Source: Acinetobacter sp. ANC 4910
GTDB lineage: Bacteria; Pseudomonadota; Gammaproteobacteria; Pseudomonadales; Moraxellaceae
Length of the DNA stretch: 64,000 nucleotides
Assembly (NCBI RefSeq): GCF_004331035.1
Contig: NZ_SJNT01000006.1
Span: 62,001 to 126,000, forward strand
Direction: 5' to 3'
The position numbers were made by a program, and so were the translations under genes. Below, one piece after another: positions 29,567 through 37,562 of this stretch. How positions within the stretch are numbered: position 1 is the first letter of the stretch; each line of letters begins with the position of its first letter. The notes beneath the pieces are model-generated. The model did no database searches and had not been told where the DNA came from. It worked only from the letters and a program-made list of their open reading frames with translations.

Positions 29567-31015
29567 TTAATCTACATATAATTGATGCTGCGCCAGCTCA
29601 ACTGAGATAGCTCCCACATTACCTGCGCCTTGTGTTAATAACAAGTCATTCGCTTGTAACACTTTACGCATTACATTCGGCAAGTTCCCTTCTACTGGAT
29701 CGACCAAGATGGGCTCAACTTCACCACGTAAACGAATACTACGCGCCAATGCACGGCTGTCTGCGCCCACAATTGGTTTTTCCCCAGCAGGATAAACTTC
29801 TAATAACAACAATTGATCAACTTGTGACAACACATCAACAAAATCATCAAAACAATCACGGGTACGACTAAAACGGTGCGGCTGGAACAACATCACCAAA
29901 CGACGGTCTGGATGGCTGGCACGTGCTGCTTTAATGGTCGCTTCTACTTCTTTCGGGTGATGTCCATAGTCATCCACCAATTTCACATTGCCTTCGCCCA
30001 ACTCAAACTCACCCTGAACTTGGAAACGACGACCAACACCACTAAAACCTTCTAGTGCACGTGCAATCGCAGCATCAGATACCCCTTCATCGGTGGCAAT
30101 ACCAATTGCAGCAAGGGCATTTAAAATATTATGCAAACCAGGCAGGTTAATAGTCAGGCGTAAAGGCTCACGGTCTTTACGTAATACGGTAAAGTGTGAC
30201 TGCATGCCTTCTTGTGCAATGTCTACTGCACGAATGTCATTGTCTTCGTTAAATCCGTAAGTCACCAATGGACGACCAATTCGCGGCATAATTTCACGGA
30301 TGTTGGCATCATCACCACACACCACAGCCAAACCGTAAAATGGCATTTTTTGTAAAAACTGAATAAAAGTGTCTTTCAGCACATCAAAGCTGCCACCATA
30401 GGTGTCCATATGATCAGCATCAATGTTGGTCACAATGGTTGCCATTGGCTGTAAATACAGGAAAGATGCATCTGACTCGTCTGCTTCAGCCACAATAAAA
30501 CGACTTGCACCCAGCGCTGCATTAACGCCCGTACGATTTAACAAACCACCAATCACATAAGTTGGATCTAGGTTTTCTTCAGCCAACATACAAGTCACAA
30601 GACTGGTGGTTGTGGTTTTACCGTGTGTTCCAGCGACAGCAATACCATGACGGTAACGCATCAACTCACCCAGCATTTCTGCACGGCGAACCACAGGTGT
30701 GCGATGTTCAATTGCCGCCTTAATTTCAGGATTTTCTGGATCAATGGCTGTTGAAACCACCAAAACATTGGCGCCTTGGATATTTTCTGCTGCATGCCCG
30801 ATATAAACTTTAATCCCGTTTTCTTCGAGCTGTAGCGTGGTTTTCGATGCCTTGATATCTGAACCAGACACTTTATAGCCTTGGTTTTTCAATACTTCCG
30901 CAATGCCGCACATCCCAGCACCACCAATACCCACGAAATGGATGTGCTTAATACGACGCATTTCAGGGATTTTAATTAATTTCTTTGCTTGATCAGCAGG
31001 TGTAGATGGAGACAT
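29567..31015 (-). CDS. murC: UDP-N-acetylmuramate--L-alanine ligase
   Basis: Adds L-Ala to UDP-MurNAc, the first amino acid of the peptidoglycan stem. 482 residues in three Mur domains: a UDP-binding Rossmann part ([17 protein letters not shown]), the ATP loop [17 protein letters not shown] (about 120), the central [12 protein letters not shown], and the C-terminal domain with [14 protein letters not shown] and [10 protein letters not shown]. It follows murG by 12 bases and precedes ddl by 51. Confidence 0.97.
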   Translation of the reverse strand: MSPSTPADQAKKLIKIPEMRRIKHIHFVGIGGAGMCGIAEVLKNQGYKVSGSDIKASKTTLQLEENGIKVYIGHAAENIQGANVLVVSTAIDPENPEIKAAIEHRTPVVRRAEMLGELMRYRHGIAVAGTHGKTTTTSLVTCMLAEENLDPTYVIGGLLNRTGVNAALGASRFIVAEADESDASFLYLQPMATIVTNIDADHMDTYGGSFDVLKDTFIQFLQKMPFYGLAVVCGDDANIREIMPRIGRPLVTYGFNEDNDIRAVDIAQEGMQSHFTVLRKDREPLRLTINLPGLHNILNALAAIGIATDEGVSDAAIARALEGFSGVGRRFQVQGEFELGEGNVKLVDDYGHHPKEVEATIKAARASHPDRRLVMLFQPHRFSRTRDCFDDFVDVLSQVDQLLLLEVYPAGEKPIVGADSRALARSIRLRGEVEPILVDPVEGNLPNVMRKVLQANDLLLTQGAGNVGAISVELAQHQLYVD

Positions 31016-31027
31016 AGCTTACTCTAA

Positions 31028-32125
31028 TCACAATTCTTGAATTAACTCAACGACATGTTGAGTTGCATCGGGTTGAGCCTGTTGACGCGCTTTGACTGCC
31101 ATTTCGGACAATAGTGAACGGTTCATTAACGGCACTAACAATTCTTTTAAACTTTCAGGGCTCATATTGGCTTGCGGACAAATTTTCGCAGCCCCAATAT
31201 TCGCTAAGAACTTGGCATTGGCAGTTTGGTGGTCATCCACAGCACTGGGTAACGGTACAAATATAGCCGCAACACCTGCTGTGGCAATTTCTGTCACAGT
31301 CAAAGCACCCGCACGACAGATAATGAGGTCGGCATTTGAATACGCTTGAGCCATATCTTCAATAAACGGATGCACTTCAACGTCCAAATTCGCAGGTGCA
31401 TTGGCATAACGTGCCTGTGTTGCTTCTGTATGGTTCTGACCACATTGATGATAGACACGAAGTGGCACATTTAATAGTTTTAAGGCTTCGGGTACACATT
31501 CATTCAGCGCTTTCGCACCCAAAGAACCGCCCACAATCAAGATACGTAAGGCTTGATGGCTTTTTTCACGTTCTTGATAACGCCAAGACGGATTTAAAAT
31601 TTCGGTAATTTCTTTGCGTACAGGATTACCTGTAGTCACAATTTTGGCTTGTTCGGAAAATGTCTGCGGAAAAGCCTGACACACTGTGGTCGCGACACGC
31701 GATAATTGCGTATTGGTAAACCCGGCTATGGCATTTTGCTCATGAATGAGCACAGGAATACCTAAAACCCGTGCTGCCAAGCCACCCGGCCCCGCCACAT
31801 AACCACCAAAACCAGCAACAGCGTCAATATTCAGCTGTTTCATATAGCGCATGGCGCTTAGGGTTGCTTTTAGAATTTTAAAAGGTGCCAATAATTTGCG
31901 TACCACACCATTGCCACGTACGCCTTGAATATCAATTTGGTAAATTGGAATATTTTGATTTTTTAATAACCGATTTTCCATGCCTGTAGGTGTTGCCAAC
32001 CAAGACACTTGTGTTCCTTGTTGCTGCAATTGTTTTGCAACGGCAAGTGCTGGAAAAACATGTCCACCAGTACCAGCGGCCATCATCATCACGCGTTTGG
32101 GCTTTATTTGCTGTACATCAGTCAC
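31028..32125 (-). CDS. murG: UDP-GlcNAc transferase MurG (lipid II synthesis)
   Basis: GT28 glycosyltransferase at the inner face of the inner membrane; adds GlcNAc to lipid I to form lipid II. 365 residues. Motifs: MMAAGTGGHVFPALAVAKQL (G-loop, about 13-32), GFGGYVAGPGGLAARVLG, LIVGGSLGAKALNE, and the UDP-GlcNAc block ICRAGALTVTEIATAGVAAIFVPLP. It is the first gene of this half of the dcw cluster; ftsW, murD and mraY are not next to it, so the cluster is split. Confidence 0.97.
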   Translation of the reverse strand: MTDVQQIKPKRVMMMAAGTGGHVFPALAVAKQLQQQGTQVSWLATPTGMENRLLKNQNIPIYQIDIQGVRGNGVVRKLLAPFKILKATLSAMRYMKQLNIDAVAGFGGYVAGPGGLAARVLGIPVLIHEQNAIAGFTNTQLSRVATTVCQAFPQTFSEQAKIVTTGNPVRKEITEILNPSWRYQEREKSHQALRILIVGGSLGAKALNECVPEALKLLNVPLRVYHQCGQNHTEATQARYANAPANLDVEVHPFIEDMAQAYSNADLIICRAGALTVTEIATAGVAAIFVPLPSAVDDHQTANAKFLANIGAAKICPQANMSPESLKELLVPLMNRSLLSEMAVKARQQAQPDATQHVVELIQEL

Positions 32126-32434
32126 GGTTTAATTCTTCAATTCAAAAAAATAGGCAAAAAATTCATTTAAGTTAACAATTGTAATCACAAACGAGAAGGC
32201 GCGAAAGTTTATTTACTTTGTTTCCCCCAGCGTTTCATTGTTTTTTTCTTCAGTTTTGTAAGTTTAAACAAGTTTTATTATTAATCTAGTACAAAAAACC
32301 TCTATCTTTGTTAAAAACAGCAACCACCTTGCATTTTCAAGCACATCTTGCACCAAGATCTTGACCCTAAAAAGTTCTGCACACACCTCAACCACACACA
32401 TGTGGTTGAGGTATTCATTGGATTCAACCTTGGC
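32126..32434. other. gshB-murG intergenic region
   Basis: 309 AT-rich bases with no credible ORF. The part next to murG should hold the promoter of the murG-ftsZ cluster, though no clear -35/-10 pair stands out. The gshB side has an 11-base dyad at 32385-32412. Confidence 0.5.
32385..32412 (-). terminator. possible terminator hairpin of gshB
   Basis: Perfect 11-base arms ACCTCAACCAC/GTGGTTGAGGT with a 6-base loop, 22 bases past the gshB stop. On the minus strand the nearest T-run comes about 11 bases after the stem, so termination efficiency is uncertain. Confidence 0.5.
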
Positions 32435-33382
32435 TTAAACGGTTGGGCGACCCGCTTCTAATACGGCAAATAAATCGTCCGCAATTTGGGTTCCAAATTG
32501 GTTATCAATTTCACGAATACAGGTTGGGCTAGTCACATTAATTTCCGTCACATAATTGCCAATGACATCTAGACCGACAAAAATCAGACCTTTCTCACGT
32601 AAGAAAGGACCCACTTTTTCTGCAATGCTACGGTCATTTTCGGTCAATGGACGGGCTTCACCCAAGCCACCCGCAGCCAAGTTACCTCGAACTTCACCAT
32701 TTTGTGGAATTCGCGCCAAGCAATACGGTACAGGCTCACCATTGATCATCAAAATACGCTTATCGCCTTCGACAATTTCAGGAATATAACGCTGTGCCAT
32801 AATCGGCTGAGCACCATGATTGGTTAAGATTTCAATGGTTGAGCCAATATTCACACCATCTTGATAAAGACGGAAAATCCCCATGCCGCCCATACCATCC
32901 AACGGTTTGACAATCACATCGCCTTGTTCTTTAATAAATTCACGAATCAAACCTTGCTGTGAAGTGACCAAAGTCGGCACTTGCAGTTCTGGAAACTGGG
33001 TTGCAAACAGTTTTTCATTACAATCGCGCAGGCTTTGTGGTTTGTTAATAATCCACGCCCCTTCGCGCTCTGCCTGCTCTAAAATGTAGGTGGTATAGAC
33101 AAAGTTCATATCGAATGGCGGATCTTTACGCATCAACACCACGTCATAAGCTGCAATGGATTCTTTCTTTTTTTCACCCAGCTCATAATAGTGATTGTAA
33201 TCTTCAAATACTTGTAACGGCGCAATTAAACCAAACGCTTTACCCTGCTCGATATATAAATCTTGTTGTAATGCATAACCCAGTTCATGCCCGCGACGAC
33301 TTGCCGCCCACAACATGGCCATAGTTGAGTCTTTTTTCAAATTGACACTTTCGATGGGATCCATCACAACAAGTACACGCAT
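32435..33382 (-). CDS. gshB: glutathione synthetase
   Basis: ATP-grasp ligase joining gamma-Glu-Cys and Gly, the second step of glutathione synthesis. About 315 residues. Visible: VVMDPIESVNLKKDSTMAM (N-terminus), MRKDPPFDMNFVYTTYIL, KPLDGMGGMGIFRL, and the C-terminal INVTSPTCIREID. ATG 33382 (MRVLVVMD) has AAGAG 8 bases upstream. Its partner gshA is in the same window at 60.8-62.4 kb, so the pathway is complete here but not in one operon. Confidence 0.97.
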   Translation of the reverse strand: MRVLVVMDPIESVNLKKDSTMAMLWAASRRGHELGYALQQDLYIEQGKAFGLIAPLQVFEDYNHYYELGEKKKESIAAYDVVLMRKDPPFDMNFVYTTYILEQAEREGAWIINKPQSLRDCNEKLFATQFPELQVPTLVTSQQGLIREFIKEQGDVIVKPLDGMGGMGIFRLYQDGVNIGSTIEILTNHGAQPIMAQRYIPEIVEGDKRILMINGEPVPYCLARIPQNGEVRGNLAAGGLGEARPLTENDRSIAEKVGPFLREKGLIFVGLDVIGNYVTEINVTSPTCIREIDNQFGTQIADDLFAVLEAGRPTV

Positions 33383-33504
33383 AATCAAAGCTCTTTTTTA
33401 AAAAGTATAATCTACAGGGAGTATAACGGAGATTATTCAGTTCTATTTCTGAATTTCTATTTTCGCTTATGGATAATTTTGTATAACTTGTTGAGGATTC
33501 TGCT

Positions 33505-33705
33505 ATGCAGCAAGCCATTATTGGTTTCCATTTAGATGATGAACAACATTGGGTAGCCGATTTAGCCTGTGGACACACTCAACATGTCCGCCACACGCCC
33601 CCTTGGCAAAATCGCCCATGGGTCATAACCGAACAAGGGCGGAAAGAGAAATTAGGCGTGATGCTAGAGTGTAAGAAATGTGAGGTGCCTGATACTGATC
33701 ATTAA
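33505..33705 (+). CDS. DUF3565 family small protein, possibly zinc-binding
   Basis: 66 residues. It matches the DUF3565 pattern IGFHLDDEQHWVADLACGHTQHVRHTPPWQNRPWV followed by a C-terminal ECKKCE. Cys22, His24 and the two late cysteines could form a zinc site. Some relatives are annotated as pressure-regulated, but no function is established. GAGGA lies about 9 bases upstream of the ATG. It is divergent from gshB and ends 1 base from the convergent gene. Confidence 0.78.
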   Translation: MQQAIIGFHLDDEQHWVADLACGHTQHVRHTPPWQNRPWVITEQGRKEKLGVMLECKKCEVPDTDH

Positions 33706-33706
33706 A

Positions 33707-34375
33707 CTAAGCAGCTAACTTTTCTTGAATATAGTGGTCTAAAATCATAAAAAAAGTGGTCATATTAGGAATAGCTGCAATGGGAATTTTAAAGAAATTT
33801 CCATTCACACCTTGCTTCTTAACAAAAAAAGATCCATTTTCAATACCAAAATCAGTTATTTCAGCATAAGTCAGCATTTTGTTTTTATAAGCAAGACCTG
33901 TAGCCGACACTTTCATTACGCCAAAACTTAAACTACTTCTTTCTTGTAAGGCTTTTTGAATTTGTGGCTCCAAATTTTGAACTTCAATCTGAATTAATTT
34001 TGTATATAAATCTTCTATATTTTTAATATTACTATTTGCCTTAATAGACTGATTACCATTTTTAACCGTAATATAAGTATGCTGACCCGCATTTACACCT
34101 TGCACCCGAATCTGAGTAAACTTATAAAAATACTCAGTTTTTGCGTTTAAATTTACTACCTGTGTGCCAAAAAGACTTTGTTTTTGTAATTGATTTGGAT
34201 ACAAAATTATTTTTTCCTTAAATCCCCAAATCCATACAAGCATAAGTAAACAAAAACATAATCCAACAATAGCTCTCTGTTCACTACATAAGAATGCAAT
34301 AAACAGTAATACTGCTGTTGCCATAGCTCTTAGAATAAAGGTCTGTCGGTATTGTGCAATTATTCTTCTACTCAT
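33707..34375 (-). CDS. putative membrane protein with PH-like cytoplasmic region, unknown
   Basis: 222 residues. Two hydrophobic helices near the N-terminus (ILRAMATAVLLFIAFLC and AIVGLCFCLLMLVWIWGF, about 14-50), followed by a soluble strand-rich region (KIILYPNQLQKQSLFGTQVVNL...) resembling bacterial PH-domain membrane proteins. I do not recognise an exact family. The gene and its upstream 190 bases are visibly more AT-rich than the neighbours, a possible sign of acquisition or weak constraint. Confidence 0.6.
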   Translation of the reverse strand: MSRRIIAQYRQTFILRAMATAVLLFIAFLCSEQRAIVGLCFCLLMLVWIWGFKEKIILYPNQLQKQSLFGTQVVNLNAKTEYFYKFTQIRVQGVNAGQHTYITVKNGNQSIKANSNIKNIEDLYTKLIQIEVQNLEPQIQKALQERSSLSFGVMKVSATGLAYKNKMLTYAEITDFGIENGSFFVKKQGVNGNFFKIPIAAIPNMTTFFMILDHYIQEKLAA

Positions 34376-34521
34376 CTGTTCTCTCGTAAAATATTTTTTT
34401 AATGATAAAATTAACTTATAATCTTATAGATCATAATTAGTAAGATTAAGTTATACAATTTAAAGTTAATAGGCATAAAATAATCTAATTATTATAATTA
34501 AACACTTAAATTAATTTAATA

Positions 34522-34547
34522 AAAAAGGAAGCCATCGCTTCCTTTTT
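34522..34547 (-). terminator. terminator of pyrE
   Basis: Perfect stem AAAAAGGAAGC/GCTTCCTTTTT with a 4-base loop, 16 bases past the pyrE stop. It is symmetrical, but only pyrE approaches it from the expected side. Confidence 0.88.
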
Positions 34548-34562
34548 CAAGTCCATATAGAC

Positions 34563-35213
34563 TTAGATGCCGTATTTCACACGGTAAGCTTCCATTTTTG
34601 CTAAAGCCTCTTGCTCACCTTTCGCATCTAAATAATTCATTAAATCTTTCATGGTGATTAAAGCATGTACAGGAATTTCCAATTCTTTTTGTACTTCTTG
34701 AATCGCAGATAATTCACCCTGACCTTTTTCCTGACGGTCTAAAGCCACCAATACACCTGCAATTTGTGCACCCGCATTTTTCAGAATGGTCACCACTTCA
34801 CGAATGGCCGTTCCTGCGGTAATCACATCATCAATGATCCAGACTTTTTTGCCTGCAACCGCTGCGCCGACCAATACACCACCTTCACCGTGGTCTTTGG
34901 CTTCTTTACGGTTAAAGCCCCATGGCACACTCACACCATGATTTTGCGATAAAGCCACAGCCGTTGCTGCGACAAAAGGAATCCCTTTATATGCAGGACC
35001 AAACACCACTTCAACATGATCACACTGGGTTAATTTATCTGCATAACCAGAAGCCAACAGCGATAGAGCCTCACCATCATTCAATAAACCTGCATTAAAA
35101 AAATAAGGACTCACTCGGCCTGATTTTAAAGTAAACTCACCAAATTTAAGCACACCACGTGATAAAGCGAGTTCGATAAATGCTTGTGGGTTAAATTGAG
35201 CTGGCGTTGACAT
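34563..35213 (-). CDS. pyrE: orotate phosphoribosyltransferase
   Basis: Converts orotate and PRPP to OMP in pyrimidine synthesis. 216 residues. The PRPP loop is [21 protein letters not shown] (about 120-140). Also typical: [15 protein letters not shown] (about 22-36), [12 protein letters not shown] and [13 protein letters not shown]. It is divergent from crc, 40 bases apart, the same neighbour pair as in Pseudomonas. Confidence 0.97.
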   Translation of the reverse strand: MSTPAQFNPQAFIELALSRGVLKFGEFTLKSGRVSPYFFNAGLLNDGEALSLLASGYADKLTQCDHVEVVFGPAYKGIPFVAATAVALSQNHGVSVPWGFNRKEAKDHGEGGVLVGAAVAGKKVWIIDDVITAGTAIREVVTILKNAGAQIAGVLVALDRQEKGQGELSAIQEVQKELEIPVHALITMKDLMNYLDAKGEQEALAKMEAYRVKYGI

Positions 35214-35253
35214 GAGGTGCTCCGAAATTCATACATTGAGGTTATGACTGCGC

Positions 35254-36072
35254 ATGATACCAAAGAGTAGCTACCCAAGTGATCAAAAAATTTTACGAGT
35301 GGTTTCAATTAACGTAAATGGCTTACGTTCATCCGTAACCAAAGGCTTATTGGAATGGTTAGAACAGTCCGATGCCGATGTGGTGTGTATGCAAGAAAGC
35401 CGTATCACGCATGCACAATGGACGGATAAATTTAAACCTGAAGGCTGGCACACACATTTATTCCCTGCGGAACGTGCAGGTTATGCCGGTACGGCCATTT
35501 ATAGCCGTTTACCCTTTGTGTCAGTCCAAGATGGTTTAGGTTTTGAACTGGCTGACTCTCAAGGGCGTTTTATCAGTGCAGAATTTGATTTAGGTTTAGA
35601 TCAACCCGTACATATTTGCTCTTTGTATTTACCTTCGGGTTCGTCAGGTGACGAAGCGCAAGCACGCAAAGATCATTTTTTGGAAAATTATCAACAGATT
35701 CTCAAACAATGGCGTGCTGAAAATAAATCGATCATTGTGTGTGGCGACTACAACATTGTGCATAAACGCATTGATATTAAAAATTGGTCAGGCAATCAAA
35801 AATCTTCCGGTTGTTTACCACATGAACGTGCTTGGCTCGATCATATTTATGATGAACTCGGTTATGTCGATACCTTCCGCGAAGTACGCAAAGAAGCTGA
35901 ACTTTATTCTTGGTGGTCGAATCGTGGACAGGCCCGTGCCAAGAACGTGGGTTGGCGTATTGATTACCAAGCCTGTTCACCCGACTGGAAGTCACGCACA
36001 GTCAATGCTTGGGTCTATAAAGATGAATGGTTTAGTGACCATGCACCCGTCATTATTGACTATCAAATTTAA
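35254..36072 (+). CDS. crc: Crc-type catabolite repression protein / ExoIII-family nuclease homologue
   Basis: 272 residues of the exonuclease III/AP-endonuclease fold. Position next to pyrE, and the blocks SINVNGLRSSV, DIKNW, LPHERAWLD and YVDTFREV followed by YSWW, point to Crc, which with Hfq represses catabolic mRNAs in Pseudomonas and controls catabolite repression in A. baylyi. Unlike Pseudomonas Crc, the nuclease residues look intact: Glu in CMQESRITH, Asp/Asn in CGDYNIVHK, Asp in WRIDYQ, and Asp/His in FSDHAPVI. It could therefore still be a nuclease; xthA is the alternative name. Confidence 0.85.
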   Translation: MIPKSSYPSDQKILRVVSINVNGLRSSVTKGLLEWLEQSDADVVCMQESRITHAQWTDKFKPEGWHTHLFPAERAGYAGTAIYSRLPFVSVQDGLGFELADSQGRFISAEFDLGLDQPVHICSLYLPSGSSGDEAQARKDHFLENYQQILKQWRAENKSIIVCGDYNIVHKRIDIKNWSGNQKSSGCLPHERAWLDHIYDELGYVDTFREVRKEAELYSWWSNRGQARAKNVGWRIDYQACSPDWKSRTVNAWVYKDEWFSDHAPVIIDYQI

Positions 36073-36085
36073 TGAATTGGTTTAT

Positions 36086-36121
36086 TTGAGTGAACAAATG
36101 TTCACTCAATATTATCTTTTT
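36086..36121 (+). terminator. crc: terminator of crc
   Basis: Perfect 11-base arms TTGAGTGAACA/TGTTCACTCAA with a 2-base loop, 14 bases past the stop, followed by AT-rich sequence and TTTTT. The T-run starts 8 bases after the stem, so it may be moderate in strength. Confidence 0.6.
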
Positions 36122-36159
36122 GCTCACAGCACATGACGTATTTGTGGTCTTTTTATCCT

Positions 36160-36340
36160 TAGGCAGAAACGGCATCATAGCGGCACGGCACAGGGACATG
36201 TCAGGATGACAGCAAAGGGATAGGAAGCCGTAGGATGGAATAAAACACAACTCATTTTGAGTTTGTTTTCAAGGATGTGACAATGGACGTTGTAATGAGA
36301 CCCGCATAATCAGGATGATTAAATGCGGGTTTTCTCTTTT
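36160..36340 (+). ncRNA. candidate small RNA with GGA-tipped hairpins (CsrA/RsmA-binding-like)
   Basis: About 180 bases with eight GGA trinucleotides on the plus strand. Hairpins: TGTCA-GGA-TGACA (36199-36211), AACTCA/TGAGTT (36249-36263), ACAAT-GGAC-GTTGT (36280-36293), and ACCCGCAT AATCA-GGA-TGATT AA ATGCGGGT (36300-36330). The last is followed by T-rich sequence, so it is also an intrinsic terminator. CAAGGATGT at 36270-36278 matches the core of the CsrA-binding consensus. A weak promoter-like pair (ATGACG 36133, TATCCT 36154) precedes it. Could be a Csr/Rsm-type sponge RNA or a copy of a dispersed repeat. Confidence 0.45.
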
Positions 36341-36345
36341 TTTAT
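36300..36345 (+). terminator. intrinsic terminator ending the GGA-hairpin element
   Basis: Arms ACCCGCAT/ATGCGGGT extended internally by AATCA/TGATT, apical GGA, then TTTCTCTTTTTTT. It is not near the end of any protein gene (crc ends 228 bases upstream and has its own dyad), which is why a separate non-coding transcript is proposed. Confidence 0.75.
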
Positions 36346-36548
36346 TGCTTATTTTTATTTAAGCGCTGATGTTCTGATTGTTTTAACATTCTTGTTCTTC
36401 ATGAACATAGCATGCCAAGTTTAGATTGCAATTCGATGACAATTCCCATGGCACTAACATCTTTCGCCTAATTTTCCTGCACTGCTAGAGAAAGCGGATT
36501 TTTTTGTTTACCCTATGCTCAATCATTATCTTCGGGAATTTATTCTGC

Positions 36549-36899
36549 ATGCTTAAAATTTATGGCATTAAAAACTGTAGCTCTATGAAAAAAGCCTTTG
36601 ATCTATTGACCGAATTGGGCTTGGCGTATGAATTTCATGATTATAAAAAGCAAGGGATTGATGCCGAAACACTCAAAATTTGGCTAGAACAAGTCGGGCA
36701 AGCGCTCATCTTAAATAAGAAAGGCACTACTTGGCGTAAACTCAGCGAAGCAGAACAACAACACGCTCTTACTTCCCAAGACCAATTAATTGAAGCATTG
36801 ATTGCACAGCCCAGTTTAATCAAACGCCCCGTTTTACAAACCGCACAAGGATATATTGTCGGTTTTGATGAAGCCGCCTATCGAGCAATTTCGGCTTAA
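36549..36899 (+). CDS. ArsC/Spx-family thioredoxin-fold protein (YffB-like)
   Basis: 116 residues. It matches the Spx/ArsC-like YffB group: LKIYGIKNCSSMKKAFDLL (single Cys near residue 10), FHDYKKQGID, a central NKKGTTWRKL and the phosphate/thiol loop IKRPVLQTAQGYIVGFDEAAY. Lacking extra arsenate-reductase residues, it is probably a glutathione-dependent reductase-like protein of unknown substrate. ATG 36549 is chosen because the in-frame extension to 36504 is hydrophobic and unlike the family. Confidence 0.82.
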   Translation: MLKIYGIKNCSSMKKAFDLLTELGLAYEFHDYKKQGIDAETLKIWLEQVGQALILNKKGTTWRKLSEAEQQHALTSQDQLIEALIAQPSLIKRPVLQTAQGYIVGFDEAAYRAISA

Positions 36900-36917
36900 A
36901 GCACCAATTTTGATCAT

Positions 36918-36948
36918 AAAAAAAGCCTGATTATCTATCAGGCTTTTT
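36918..36948. terminator. bidirectional terminator
   Basis: Stem AAAAAGCCTGA/TCAGGCTTTTT with a 6-base loop between the convergent arsC-like and DUF2147 genes. A- and T-runs on both sides let it serve both. Confidence 0.9.
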
Positions 36949-36965
36949 CACATCTCTTTACCGCT

Positions 36966-37403
36966 TTAGTTGACGCGAACCCAAGTTTGGTTACGTCCTA
37001 ATACAGCTACACCCAAATAACCACGAAGCTCAAGCTTTTTGCCGCCAGAAGTTAATTCACCTTTCAAGCTATAGGTTTTGCCATTTTTGGGGTCTAAAAT
37101 CGTACCTTCATCATATTTCGTACCACCAGCATTTTTTAGACCACGAACAATGGTGAGGCCTTTTAGTGATTTGTTGTGATATGGACCTTCACATTTACTG
37201 CAGGCATTTTCTTCGCCCGGCGTTAAAATGCTTTGAATACTGGCAGTCAAAACACCATTTTTTTGCTCAGTAAATTTCACAACCGCACGCGGTTGTTTGG
37301 TTTTATCATCAATTGTTTTCCAAACTGTACCATTTAACGGATCAGCCGCATTGGCAAGTACGGTGAATCCGAGCAATCCTAATGCAAGTGCAATCTTTTT
37401 CAT
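36966..37403 (-). CDS. DUF2147 family secreted protein
   Basis: 145 residues with a signal peptide (about 1-19, cleaving after VLANA). The DUF2147 pattern is clear: NGTVWKTIDDKTKQPRAVVKF, then CSKCEGPYHNKSLKGLTIVRGLK, ILDPKNGKTYSLKGEL and a C-terminal LRGYLGVAVLGRNQTWVRV. Periplasmic, function unknown. ATG 37403 (MKKIALALGL) was chosen over 37463 because it begins the signal peptide. A lone Cys-x-x-Cys may form a disulfide. Confidence 0.85.
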   Translation of the reverse strand: MKKIALALGLLGFTVLANAADPLNGTVWKTIDDKTKQPRAVVKFTEQKNGVLTASIQSILTPGEENACSKCEGPYHNKSLKGLTIVRGLKNAGGTKYDEGTILDPKNGKTYSLKGELTSGGKKLELRGYLGVAVLGRNQTWVRVN

Positions 37404-37562
37404 TTTTGTTGATTTCCCTAGTCTGTTCTGTAGACGCCTTTCAGTATTGTAAAGCCACAACAAATTTGCAATTCTTGAATGTGACTGTTTAGTGTACCCT
37501 TGTAATTATTGGGGGTAAATAGATCACTATTTAGGCATAATTTATAACAAAATGGAACAACC

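Larger units (their letters stand above)
36073..36548 (+). other. crc-arsC-like intergenic region with structured RNA candidate
   Basis: 476 bases without a credible gene. In order: the crc terminator dyad (36086-36109), the GGA-hairpin element (about 36160-36340), an AT-rich stretch with T-runs, and the leader of the next gene. A minus-strand frame at 36053-36250 has no ribosome binding site and is not called. Confidence 0.6.

Noticed and set aside
36053..36250. Minus-strand ORF of 65 codons in the crc-arsC gap
   Set aside because: It is antisense to the structured element, has no Shine-Dalgarno and no family resemblance.
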